The notes beneath the pieces are model-generated. The model did not search any database, was not told the DNA's origin, and was given only the letters and a program-made list of their open reading frames with translations. Below are positions 1 to 10,100 of a stretch of DNA of 64,000 bases, piece after piece; position 1 is the first letter of the stretch, and every line of letters starts with the position of its first letter. The DNA is from Proteus terrae subsp. cibarius (GTDB taxonomy: Bacteria; Pseudomonadota; Gammaproteobacteria; Enterobacterales; Enterobacteriaceae). The position numbers and the translations under genes are program-made. The DNA lies in assembly GCF_011045835.1 (NCBI RefSeq), contig NZ_CP047349.1, forward strand, positions 2,790,001 through 2,854,000, written 5' to 3'.

Positions 1-360
1 AAAGGCGACACCTATCATTTTAATATTAATAAAGTTAACAGTTAACTCAACAAGATAATCAAAGGAAAACTGTTTAAGCTGTCCACCTTGTGCAAGAACC
101 GTTGAAAAGCTGGGTAACCAAGTATCGTGGTAAAATAATATTATCCCTATTGGGATAGCGGCCCAATTACGCATTTTATGCCAAATATTTTTTGGTAATG
201 GGAATAATAAAAAGGCAAGAAAAAGTAAATTGCTAAAAGCATCAAAATTTAAATAACCATACCAAAGTAAAACAAACTTTAGTAAAAAATAGAAATTCCA
301 TGCCCCCAACCCATGCCAGTAATGTAAAAAATCGAACTGGGTTGTATTAGATTTGTTCAT
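1..360 (-). CDS. bcsG: BcsG N-terminus (cellulose phosphoethanolamine transferase), cut by window edge
   Basis: The minus strand opens with ATG at 360, preceded by an AGGA Shine-Dalgarno about 8 nt upstream, and stays open for 120 codons to the window edge, so the C-terminus is outside. The N-terminus reads YWHGLGAWNFYFLLKF, then a hydrophobic stretch, NIWHKMRNWAAIPIG and FYHDTWLP. That is the membrane-embedded start of BcsG (YhjU), the inner-membrane enzyme whose periplasmic domain adds phosphoethanolamine to cellulose. The catalytic domain is not visible here. It is divergent from bcsRQABC. In E. coli bcsE and bcsF precede bcsG; neither is found upstream in this window, so bcsG appears to be the first gene of its transcript. 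Confidence 0.88.
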   Translation of the reverse strand, partial: MNKSNTTQFDFLHYWHGLGAWNFYFLLKFVLLWYGYLNFDAFSNLLFLAFLLFPLPKNIWHKMRNWAAIPIGIILFYHDTWLPSFSTVLAQGGQLKQFSFDYLVELTVNFINIKMIGVAF

Positions 361-1216
361 TTTGATTTCCTACTCTTTAGTATAAATAAATCCAACTCGA
401 CAGTTATATGATTACTCATATCTGTCTTTTTATTACTTCTGATATTTAATTAACTACTAAATAAACATATAAGAGAATATTCATTTAAAACCAAGTAAAA
501 ACCCTTAAATAAAAAAAACAAAAAATCTCATCAGGAAATACTGACCTCTCATATAAAATAAAGATAATGACAAAAACCAACTTATTTAAGCTGTATTTAA
601 AAATAAAACAATCAACGTTCTATTTATATAATAGCGTCTATTTTTAAAAATGATGATTTATTTACATTAAATAATGAAACACAGAGTTATCTTATTTTTA
701 TATTTCGAAACAAACACAAAACAAAGTACACACCACCAACAACACGTAACAATCAATAAACATAAATAGCAATAAATAAACAATAAGCTCAATATAAAAA
801 CACAAGTAATCACTAAAAGACTAAAAAATAATGATTTTTATATTAAAAATGACATAGGTCAATATACAATAACGATCATCGGATTTGAATAATTTAATAT
901 ATTGTTATAAACAGCCAATTTACATTTCTTTTTATTACTTTATTTTGTAGCTAAACCCTTCCAGTTGTTATTTAATTAACGTAATTAAAAAAACAAAGAA
1001 ATATAAATAAAAAAAGAAAATCGATAACCATCATTCATAAAAAAAAGATAAAAAATATCTATTTTATGTGTTTTTACGTAATTGAAATAATGAAATTTAA
1101 AGCATACTCTAAAATAGAAGACTTAAATAAATAGAATTCACAATTAATTAACTAATATTTTATCGAGATTTTAATTTTGATATAAAATTATTTTCCTTTT
1201 TTTAGAGATTATTAAA
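361..1216. other. AT-rich divergent intergenic region of the bcs locus
   Basis: These 856 bases separate bcsG from bcsR and are very A+T-rich with many A and T runs. I see no convincing gene. One 20-codon frame starting near 423 on the minus strand has no ribosome-binding site and does not resemble BcsF. The promoters of both divergent bcs transcripts must lie here, but none can be placed with confidence because near-consensus -10 boxes are everywhere in such sequence. The length suggests binding of nucleoid proteins or several regulators. Confidence 0.5.
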
Positions 1217-1408
1217 ATGAAAAATGAAAGTTTTATTAACTCAAATATAAAAATAGAAAAAAATAATCTAAATAAAGACATTGATAAACTAAAAAATTTA
1301 TTTTCATTAAATAACTATCACTATCAGGATATTAATAAAGAAGAAGGAAATAGTGTGCTTATTTATCGCTGGCCATTACTTAATGCATTTCATTACATGA
1401 CTAAATGA
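1217..1408 (+). CDS. bcsR: BcsR-like small cellulose regulatory protein
   Basis: A 63-residue protein directly upstream of bcsQ, the place bcsR (yhjR) occupies in E. coli, where the protein has 62 residues. Sequence identity is low, but the C-terminal RWPLL (residues 51-55) followed by a short tail, and the central KLKNLFSL segment resembling the E. coli KQAFSL region, support the call. BcsR works with BcsQ in a cytosolic complex that helps assemble and regulate the BcsAB synthase. The N-terminal third is lysine- and asparagine-rich. Its TGA stop lies 8 nt before the preferred bcsQ ATG, so translation is probably coupled. Certainty comes from position plus the RWPLL motif. Confidence 0.75.
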   Translation: MKNESFINSNIKIEKNNLNKDIDKLKNLFSLNNYHYQDINKEEGNSVLIYRWPLLNAFHYMTK

Positions 1409-1416
1409 GGCTAACT

Positions 1417-2154
1417 ATGCCACTTATTGTATTAAAAGGACTCAGAGGTGGAACGGGTACAACGTCCACAGCAATTGCGCTTGCTCGACAATTTAATCAA
1501 CAAAATAAAGAAGTGCTTATTATTGATAATTGCACTGAAAATATTTTGTCTTTTTATTTTCCTGCACAACAAAAAAACACCACATTAAGTCAGGCATTAT
1601 TAGCAGAAACACCAATAGAGGAGAATATTTTTTACTATCGACCACATTACCAAGTGTTACCTTTTGGTTTGGTTAATATGAAGGATAATTTGCTCTTACA
1701 ATTGTCATTTTCAGCAAAACAACATCTCAGCCATTTTTTAACGACATTTATTCAGCTACACCCTGATACCATTATTTTAATGGATTTACAGCATGCAGAA
1801 GACGCTCTTTTCACACCTTGGATAGAAAAAGCGGATATTTTTTTCACTGTAGCAATGGCAGAAAGCAACTGCCATATTCGCCTTAACCAGCACGAATTTA
1901 TTGAAAATGAATACGTTCTGATTAACCAATTTCGTGCCACCAGCCAAATTCATCAAGATTTTTATCAATTTTGGCAAACGACGCCATTTCCATTATGCCC
2001 TGTCGTTCTTCATCGAGATGAAGCCTCACTAGAGGCCTGTGCCTCACGTTTACCTTTATATGATTACCGAGCTAATTGCATGTTAGTAGAAGAAATATCG
2101 CAACTCGCTCAATGGTGTTTTTCGTTATTTGAGAGGAAAAAAGGACAGCCATAA
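1417..2154 (+). CDS. bcsQ: BcsQ, MinD/ParA-like cellulose synthesis ATPase
   Basis: A 245-residue protein starting MPLIVLKGLRGGTGTT. The deviant Walker A at residues 8-16 has threonine where most ParA proteins have the second lysine, as also in E. coli BcsQ (GVRGGVGTT). The LLPFG-type strand (here VLPFG) and the overall size also fit. BcsQ is a cytosolic or polar SIMIBI NTPase that with BcsR supports the cellulose synthase complex. I chose the ATG at 1417 because a GAGG at 1407-1410 sits 6 nt ahead; an in-frame ATG at 1405 overlaps the bcsR stop and would add four residues. The stop TAA at 2152-2154 shares a base with the bcsA start, a tight operon junction. Confidence 0.85.
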   Translation: MPLIVLKGLRGGTGTTSTAIALARQFNQQNKEVLIIDNCTENILSFYFPAQQKNTTLSQALLAETPIEENIFYYRPHYQVLPFGLVNMKDNLLLQLSFSAKQHLSHFLTTFIQLHPDTIILMDLQHAEDALFTPWIEKADIFFTVAMAESNCHIRLNQHEFIENEYVLINQFRATSQIHQDFYQFWQTTPFPLCPVVLHRDEASLEACASRLPLYDYRANCMLVEEISQLAQWCFSLFERKKGQP

Positions 2155-4739
2155 TGCCATCATCTTACGATGCTACGAAAAAAGTCGAAAAGAATATGAC
2201 ACAACACATTCTTATTCGTTATTACAAGTTTTATCGCCATAACGGTGCATCTCGTAGCGCGGCTATTATTAGCGAGCTATTTATGGGCATTATGTGGTTT
2301 TTTTTACGGATGGAATCCCCTTTTTGGCGGAGAATTGCCAGAAAACAACGAGAGCTATATCCCCATATTGATCCGCGTTGCCCCAAAGTTTTCGATCCTC
2401 TACGCTATTTGTTGCAAAGTATTTGGCTAGCCTGTCATTATGTCGCGCATTTGCTGATTAAAAAACCCACTCAACTAATTTCCTATATTCGAAAAATATA
2501 CAAAAAACTCTTTGTTCATGTCACCCCTATCGCAATTGACATCATTGAACATAAGAAAAAAACCACACCATTTTGGCAGTATGCTCTCTATTCCGTCATC
2601 GCTATTTTTGCCATTTTCTTTATTTTACTCAGTATCACTCAGCCGTTTGATCTTACGTTCCAGTTTGTTTTTGTAATTGTTCTTTGGTTAGTTGCCTTAG
2701 CTATCCGCGATATTCCGGGGCGTTTCTCTTCAATCGCAATGGTTATGTTGGCATTGACAATTGCATGCCGATATATTTGGTGGCGTTATCAATCAACCCT
2801 TTATTGGATTGATAATTTCAGCTTATTTTGCGGTTTACTGCTTTTATTGGCTGAAACTTATGCCTGGTGTGTGTTATTCCTCAGTTTTATGCAATGTATT
2901 TGGCCATTGCATCGAAAACCCGTTTCTATGCCTGAAGACATTACACAATGGCAAAGTGTTGATATTTTCATTCCTACCTATAACGAAGATTTACAAGTTG
3001 TTAAACCAACAATCTATGCCAGTTTAAATTTAGATTGGCCTAAAGATAAGCTCACTATTTATCTGCTTGATGATGGTGATCGTCCTGAATTTAAAGCATT
3101 TGCTCAAGAATTGGGTATTCGTTATATCGCACGAGAAAAACACGATTTTGCTAAAGCAGGTAATATCAATCATGCTTTAACACTCGCTACAGGCGAATTT
3201 GTCGCTATCTTTGACTGTGACCATATTCCAACACGCTCATTTCTACAATTTACGATGGGATGGTTTTTAAAAGATGAAAAAATGGCATTGGTACAAACAC
3301 CTCACCATTTTTTCTCACCCGATCCTTTTGAACGTAACTTAGGTAATTTCCGTGAAACGCCGAATGAAGGCACACTCTTTTACGGATTAGTTCAAGATGG
3401 TAATGACACTTGGAATGCAGCGTTTTTCTGTGGTTCATGTGCCGTTTTACGTCGTACTGCATTGGATGAAATTGGTGGTATTGCCGTTGAAACGGTTACA
3501 GAAGATGCACATACCTCATTACGCTTACACCGTCATGGCTGGAGATCAGCTTATATTCGTATCCCACAAGCCGCAGGTTTAGCGACTGAATCATTATCCG
3601 CGCATATAGGCCAACGTATTCGGTGGGCAAGAGGAATGGTGCAAATATTCCGCCTTGATAACCCACTCTTTGGTAAAGGTTTGAGCCTGCCACAACGTCT
3701 TTGTTACTTAAATGCGATGTTGCACTTTTTTTCTGGCATTCCACGGATGGTTTTCTTACTTGCACCACTGACGTTTCTTTTTTTCCATGCCTATATCATT
3801 TATGCACCTGCGGTTGCCATCGCCCTCTATGTTGTGCCGTATTTGATCCATATTTCACTCGCAAGTGCGAAGTTACAAGGTGCTTATCGCCACTCATTTT
3901 GGGGTGAAGTTTATGAAACGATTTTGGCGTGGTACACCACTCGCCCTGTGTTAAGTACCCTTTTCTCTCCTCATAAAGGAACTTTCAACGTTACAGGCAA
4001 AGGTGGCGTGATGGAAGAAGGCTTTGTCGATTGGCGAATTAATCGCCCTTATTTACTCTTTCTCAACCTGAATTTACTAGGTATTTTGTTTGCCTTTTGG
4101 CGCATTGCAACAGGCGATCCTGATGAAGCTTGGGCTGTTGTTATGTGTTTATTGTGGGTTTGCTATAACCTTATCTTACTGGGTGTTGCAATTGCAGTTT
4201 CTGTTGAAACAAAGCAACAACGCCGTTTTCCTCGCGTTCGCGTTAAAGTTCCTGCCATGTTGTTGTTAAATAATGGCTCTCTCTATCGCTGTTATCTCTA
4301 TGATTTTTCTGATAATAGCTGTGCCATTCTATTACCTGATCATGTCACTCTTTCACTCTCTCCAAATGAAAGTCTTACTCTGTTACTCAGTGAAAATCAG
4401 CGTGAATATGCCTTTAAAGCCAATATTTCACGTGTTGATGGGCAAATTATTGGGTTACAACTTCTTGAAATGACGACACAAAAAGCTATCCAATTTACCG
4501 CTTGTACTTTTGAGCGAGCCGATACTTGGGCTGATTGGCAAAACGAACTTCCAGCCGACAGGCCTTTAAGCAGTCTCAAAAATATTATTTTTATCAGCAT
4601 GCAAGGTTATAACACCTTGTTAAAGCGTGCTCCTTACTTTATTTACGCCACATTTCGCTTACTCGGTTTGTTTTTGCTATGGCTTTCATCGTTACTCCCT
4701 CAACGCGTTAATGTTTCACAAATATTTCATCAGTCTTGA
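2154..4739 (+). CDS. bcsA: BcsA, cellulose synthase catalytic subunit (UDP-forming)
   Basis: 861 residues, close to the 872 of E. coli BcsA. It polymerises UDP-glucose into beta-1,4-glucan and extrudes it through its own membrane channel. Glycosyltransferase 2 motifs are all present: DDGD near 306, FDCDH near 353, VTEDA near 447-451 and QRIRW near 487-491, flanked by hydrophobic helices. A C-terminal PilZ domain carries the c-di-GMP arginine motif RRFPR near 690. The second PilZ motif, normally D/NxSxxG, reads DFSDNS near 717-722, with serine in place of the glycine, so nucleotide binding may be altered. The start overlaps the bcsQ stop (TAATG). bcsB follows after 59 bases. Confidence 0.95.
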   Translation: MPSSYDATKKVEKNMTQHILIRYYKFYRHNGASRSAAIISELFMGIMWFFLRMESPFWRRIARKQRELYPHIDPRCPKVFDPLRYLLQSIWLACHYVAHLLIKKPTQLISYIRKIYKKLFVHVTPIAIDIIEHKKKTTPFWQYALYSVIAIFAIFFILLSITQPFDLTFQFVFVIVLWLVALAIRDIPGRFSSIAMVMLALTIACRYIWWRYQSTLYWIDNFSLFCGLLLLLAETYAWCVLFLSFMQCIWPLHRKPVSMPEDITQWQSVDIFIPTYNEDLQVVKPTIYASLNLDWPKDKLTIYLLDDGDRPEFKAFAQELGIRYIAREKHDFAKAGNINHALTLATGEFVAIFDCDHIPTRSFLQFTMGWFLKDEKMALVQTPHHFFSPDPFERNLGNFRETPNEGTLFYGLVQDGNDTWNAAFFCGSCAVLRRTALDEIGGIAVETVTEDAHTSLRLHRHGWRSAYIRIPQAAGLATESLSAHIGQRIRWARGMVQIFRLDNPLFGKGLSLPQRLCYLNAMLHFFSGIPRMVFLLAPLTFLFFHAYIIYAPAVAIALYVVPYLIHISLASAKLQGAYRHSFWGEVYETILAWYTTRPVLSTLFSPHKGTFNVTGKGGVMEEGFVDWRINRPYLLFLNLNLLGILFAFWRIATGDPDEAWAVVMCLLWVCYNLILLGVAIAVSVETKQQRRFPRVRVKVPAMLLLNNGSLYRCYLYDFSDNSCAILLPDHVTLSLSPNESLTLLLSENQREYAFKANISRVDGQIIGLQLLEMTTQKAIQFTACTFERADTWADWQNELPADRPLSSLKNIIFISMQGYNTLLKRAPYFIYATFRLLGLFLLWLSSLLPQRVNVSQIFHQS

Positions 4740-4798
4740 AAGAAAAACTCAGTTTTCTGGGAATTTATTCATAAACAATAAGATCATGGGTAACAATA

Positions 4799-7120
4799 AT
4801 GAAAAAACGTTTTCTCATATTTGCCTTATTTATGCTCACTTCTTCAGTTCATGGAGATGAAACGCAAGAAGCGCAAACTAATATTTCAGCGCCCCCCGTT
4901 ACAATAACAGAAGCGACTCCTGAAGTTATTTCTCAAGTAGGGCTTGGAAATACACAACTGCCTTCTGCTGATGTCACACCTTCTGCTCGTCAGAAGATAT
5001 TAAAATTTGCGGAGACAGCACCTAGTTATGGCGCTATTCATTTAACAGGCGTTAGCCCTGACGGCTATTTAGAATTTGGTGTACGTAGTGATGAATATGT
5101 TTCAAAAGCGACTCTCGATTTAGAATTTACACCGTCTCCATCACTCCTTCCTGTGGAATCTCATCTCAATGTCTATTTGAATGATGAATTGATGGGAGTT
5201 ATTACCTTAAAGCAGGAAGATTTAGGTAAGAAAAACCAAATTACGATACCGATTGATCCTTTATTTATTCAAGATTTTAACCATATAAAACTCTCTTTTA
5301 TTGGCCATTATCGTGAAATTTGTGAAAACCAAGCAAATACCACACTCTGGCTCGATGTGAGTAAAAGCAGTCAATTAAATTTGACCTTTCAATCACTCCG
5401 TTTAGGTAATGAATTAGCACACTTTCCAGAGCCATTTTTTGACAGCCGTGATTTTGGTGAATTAACACTGCCGATGGTATTCAGTCAGTCGCCTAATTTA
5501 GTTCAACAAAAGGCGGCTGCTATACTCTCTTCTTGGTTTGGTACTCAAGTTGATTGGCGTAAGCAAAATTACCCTGTTTATTATGACGCTTTACCAAACC
5601 AACACAGTATTGTTTTTGCAACGAATAAACAAAAACCCGCATTTTTAAAACAGCATCCCAATGTAAAAGCACCAACTATCGAAATGCTGACACACCCAAC
5701 CAATCCTTATATTAAATTACTTCTTATTATGGGGCGTGATGATAATGATTTGATCACTGCCGTAAGCGGAATAGCCCGTGGACAAGTTATTTTCAGAGGA
5801 AATCTCGTTACAATTAATAAAGTAGAAAAATTGATCCCTCGTGAACCTTATGATGCGCCCAAATGGGTACAGTTGAATAAACCTATCTATTTTAATACGT
5901 TACAAGACTACGAAGGCCAGTTGCAATCTCGCGGATTAAAACCGAATCCTATTACGTTGAATATGACGTTACCGCCTGATCTCTTTATGTTTAATAATAC
6001 GGGATTACAAATGCAATTGCGTTATCGCTATACCGCACCTGCATTTCAAGATGACTCTCGTATGTCTATCTCTGTAAACGATCATTTCATAAAAGCTTAT
6101 CCTCTAGAAAAAGATAAAAAAGATAATCTTGTTATCGCTTATTTACCGCTTATTCAAGGCTGGATTGAGCATAAGAATTTATTGAATATTCCTGCAGTAA
6201 AACTGGGTGAACGTAACCAAATTACTTTTGCCTTTGATTACACCAACCCTATTCCGGGTGGTTCAGTAGATCAATGTATTACTTATCAACCTGTTCCAAA
6301 TGCAGTCGCGATTGATGATTTATCTAGTTTTAATTTTACTGGTGACTATCGACATTACATTGCACTGCCTGACTTGCGGGTTTACAGTCATGCTGGCTTC
6401 CCATTTAGCCGTTATGCAGACCTGTCCGAAACTCTGATTTTTGTTAATCAGCAACCGTCGCCAACTCAGTTGTCTACCCTATTAATTTCAACCGGGAATA
6501 TCGGTGCTCAAACAGGTTATCCTGCACTAAACGTTTCATTAACCGATTCATTAGAGGAAGTGCAAAAAAGGGATGCGGATCTGCTACTTATCGGCACAAT
6601 TCCACCGGCATTAAATAATGATAAACAGATGAATGTACTGATTGATAAAGCTCGTAGTGAAATCACTCTGCCTTCTCGTGAGATCAGTATCTTTAGCCAC
6701 ACAAGTTATCAACCCACTGATAAACGTCCTGATAGCCGGATCTCCCTGATATCTAAAGGCTCAATGGGTGCAATTATTGGTTTCCAATCTCCATTCTTTT
6801 CACAACGTAGCGTTGTCGCATTATTAGCTGATAGTACACAAGGTTACAAACTGTTAAATGAGGCACTCAGTGATAGCGGTAAACGTGATGCTATGCATGG
6901 TTCCGTGGTATTAGTCAGAGAATCTGGTGTAAATAGCTTGCGTGTAGGTGACACTTATTTCGTCGGTTATTTACCTTGGTGGGAAGAAGTTTGGTATGTG
7001 TTTGCATCTCACCCTATATGGCTTGGTTTAGCGGCAATTATCGGCATTATTCTTGTCTCTCTTCTTATTTGGCGAGCAATGAAAATAAGAAGCCAACGTC
7101 GTTTAGCGGCTAAGGATTAA
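4799..7120 (+). CDS. bcsB: BcsB, periplasmic cellulose synthase subunit
   Basis: 773 residues with a signal peptide (MKKRFLIFALFMLTSSVHG) and a C-terminal membrane anchor (HPIWLGLAAIIGIILVSLLI) followed by basic residues, the BcsB architecture; E. coli BcsB has 779 residues. In the periplasm BcsB guides the glucan from BcsA and is needed for BcsA activity through its C-terminal helix. Paired carbohydrate-binding and flavodoxin-like domains are expected across the middle; segments such as GGSVDQCITYQPVPNA and the CENQANTTLWLDVS stretch fit the family. Its stop is only 3 bases from the bcsC start, where bcsZ would sit in E. coli. Confidence 0.93.
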   Translation: MKKRFLIFALFMLTSSVHGDETQEAQTNISAPPVTITEATPEVISQVGLGNTQLPSADVTPSARQKILKFAETAPSYGAIHLTGVSPDGYLEFGVRSDEYVSKATLDLEFTPSPSLLPVESHLNVYLNDELMGVITLKQEDLGKKNQITIPIDPLFIQDFNHIKLSFIGHYREICENQANTTLWLDVSKSSQLNLTFQSLRLGNELAHFPEPFFDSRDFGELTLPMVFSQSPNLVQQKAAAILSSWFGTQVDWRKQNYPVYYDALPNQHSIVFATNKQKPAFLKQHPNVKAPTIEMLTHPTNPYIKLLLIMGRDDNDLITAVSGIARGQVIFRGNLVTINKVEKLIPREPYDAPKWVQLNKPIYFNTLQDYEGQLQSRGLKPNPITLNMTLPPDLFMFNNTGLQMQLRYRYTAPAFQDDSRMSISVNDHFIKAYPLEKDKKDNLVIAYLPLIQGWIEHKNLLNIPAVKLGERNQITFAFDYTNPIPGGSVDQCITYQPVPNAVAIDDLSSFNFTGDYRHYIALPDLRVYSHAGFPFSRYADLSETLIFVNQQPSPTQLSTLLISTGNIGAQTGYPALNVSLTDSLEEVQKRDADLLLIGTIPPALNNDKQMNVLIDKARSEITLPSREISIFSHTSYQPTDKRPDSRISLISKGSMGAIIGFQSPFFSQRSVVALLADSTQGYKLLNEALSDSGKRDAMHGSVVLVRESGVNSLRVGDTYFVGYLPWWEEVWYVFASHPIWLGLAAIIGIILVSLLIWRAMKIRSQRRLAAKD

Positions 7121-7123
7121 GCT

Positions 7124-10100
7124 ATGTGGCAATTTGGTCACACACATCGCCACTCTGTTATTGCTCTCTTTTTGCTGACAGGCATTTTGCCTGTCACGCA
7201 AGCCAGCGAAGAGACAACGGAAGCCTTTTTACAAGAGCAAGTGAGGTTAGGAACATCCACAGGAAATGAAGCTTTAGTGGCTCAATCGTTGCATCGTTTA
7301 GCGTTAATTAAACCCAATGATCCTAATATCTTATTAATGCAAATTCAGTTTGCCGTTAAACAAAAAAATAATGCAAAAGCACAACAGTTATTTACTCAAT
7401 TAGGTACTCAGTTTCCTCAATCAGAGCAATATCAACGTGCAATAAAAACCTTATCACTGACAACGGATGTTAATCGGCAAAAATTACAACGAGCTCAACT
7501 TTACCGTACAGCTGGACGCTATGATGATGCACTAAATTTATACGATGAAATTTATCGAGGAATGCCACCGGATGAGACTTTAGCACTGGAATATATTCAA
7601 GTGCTTATGCAATCTTCTCACAGTGATAAGATAGAACGACTTAATCATATCTATCGTCAATATCCACAAAATACGAAGATAGCAAGTCTTTACCAACAAC
7701 AATCCACAACAAATCTCCCCAATACGGCATCCTCTGTTAAATCTAAAACAGATGTTGCCTCACTACCTATTGCAACATTAAAACAGAAAGCACAACAACA
7801 ACCTGATAATGCCGAGATTGTAGGTGCTTTAGGTGTACGTTATTCTCGTGCAAATCAACGTGGTGCAGCTATTTTCTATCTTTCACAAGCGCTCAAATTA
7901 TCACCCAATCATGATAATAGTGATCAATGGCAAGCCATGTTGCAGTCTAATCAATATTGGTATCTGCTTTCAAAAGGTGAGGATGCGCTCTTAAAACAAG
8001 ATTATAAATTAGCTGAACGTTATTTTAACCAACTCAATAAATTAAGCCCTTATAAAAGCGAACCTTATATTGGTTTAGGTAATATTGCAGTTGCACAGCA
8101 ACAGTTAACCCTCGCCGAAAGCTATTATTTACAAGCCTTAAAATATCAGCCCAATCACCCCGCGACTTTACATAGTCTCGCAAAGCTTTATCGCCAACAG
8201 TCACATGATAAAGCTCAACAATTTATTAATGGGTTAACACCAAGGCAATATAAAAATCTGGCAGAAGATTATGGCTATATTATCTCTGGCATAAGACAAG
8301 ATTTAGCCGCTGATGATGAACACAAAGAGCAATACCTTAGTGCGATTGAAAAACGTAAGACAATTGCTACAGATTATCCTAATGATGTTTGGAATATTTA
8401 TCGCCTTACTGATGATTTATTAATAACTCAACAAGCCTCTGAAGCTGAAAAGTATTTTAATCAACTTAATCACCGCCTCCCTAATGATCCATCTCGCCTT
8501 TACGCCTACGCGTTATATCTCAATAAAACAGGAAGAGAAACTCAAGCACTCGATACGCTGAAAACAATTCCTTTGTCTCAACGTAATGAGAGTATGAAAG
8601 CGTTAGATAGTCGATTACGTTTTGGTGAAATATTAGCGCATGCAGAGTCTCTACGCGCAAAAGGACAAGAACAACAAGCTGTTGATTATCTTTTTGCTCA
8701 TATTCCGCCAGAGCAGAAAATTCAGACTTATTTGCTATTAGCGGACTGGGCTCAGGAGCGAAATAATCTTGAACAAGCCTTAAGTTATTACCATACCGCA
8801 CTAAACCTAGATCCTAATAATGAAACGGCATTATTAGGTGCAACAGATATAGCCTTGGAACAAGGACAAGAAGCACAGGCAAAGTACTATCTTGCAAAAA
8901 TAGAAACACTTTCACCCAACCAATTTAATAGCAACTCTATTAGACGTGTCGCCAATGCAGAAAAAGAGGTGGGTAATACAGAAAAAGCACAACACTATTT
9001 TGCTTACTTGACACAAAAAATTGAAACTGAGCCGGACAGTGCAGATCCTTTAGTATTACGTGATATTGCTCGTTTTCAGCGTGATAGCCAACATCCTTAT
9101 CAAGCTCACGATTATTATCAACAAGCGATGATCAAGGATGGAATAACAGATAGGTTGCCAAAAGATAATATTGAGTACACCACATTAATGCGCAATGACG
9201 AAAAAGATAACTGGTTATCTCGAAGCCTACGAGCTGATGCTGACTCTCTTTATCGTCAGCAAGAGTGGCGTTTTACTCTTGAACATGATTATTGGGGCTC
9301 TAGTGGTAGCGAAGGCTATTCAAAACTACGCGCTCACACTACGATGTTACAACTCGATCACCCTGTTTATGATGGTCGTTTCTTTTGGCGTGCAGACTTA
9401 GTTGATCTCAGCAGTGGCAAACTGGGTACATCACCTTATGATTCTAAATTTGGGACTTGTTATCGTACTGGCTGTTTCCCGTTAGAACAAAAATCCTTTG
9501 GTGTTAGCCCAGCAATTGGCTGGGAAAATGATCAATGGCAATGGGATCTTGGTACAACACCACTGGGTTTCGAGGTAACTGATTGGGTCGGTAAAATCGC
9601 CTATAGTCATGATCTTTTTAATGTTGGCTGGACACTTGATGTTCACCGCCGTCCAGTTAATAGCTCTCAACTGGCTTTTGCTGGTCAACGAGATATTTGG
9701 ACTAACCAAACATGGGGTGGCGTGAGAAGAACCGGCATTCGTTTAAGCGCAAGCTATGACTTAGGCGGAAAAGACGGTTATTGGGGAGAGGTTTCTGTTG
9801 ATAAACTGACGGGTAAAAACGTTGAAGATAATAGCAGTGTTCGAGGAATGGGTGGCTATTATTACAAACTTATCAATGAGAACAATCGCCGCGTTTCCAT
9901 CGGATTAAACACAATGCTTTGGCATTATGATAAAGACTTAAGCGGATACACTTTAGGTCAAGGTGGTTATTATAGCCCTCAAAAATATGTCTCTTTAGGG
10001 ATCCCGATTAATTATCGTGAACGCACTGAAAATTGGTCTTGGGAATTATCAGGCTCTCTTTCTTGGTCTTACTCCCAAACAGATGACAGAAAGCGCTATC

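Noticed and set aside
2245..4600. Several open frames on both strands inside bcsA
   Set aside because: They overlap a clear full-length BcsA, have no ribosome-binding sites and show no recognisable protein features.
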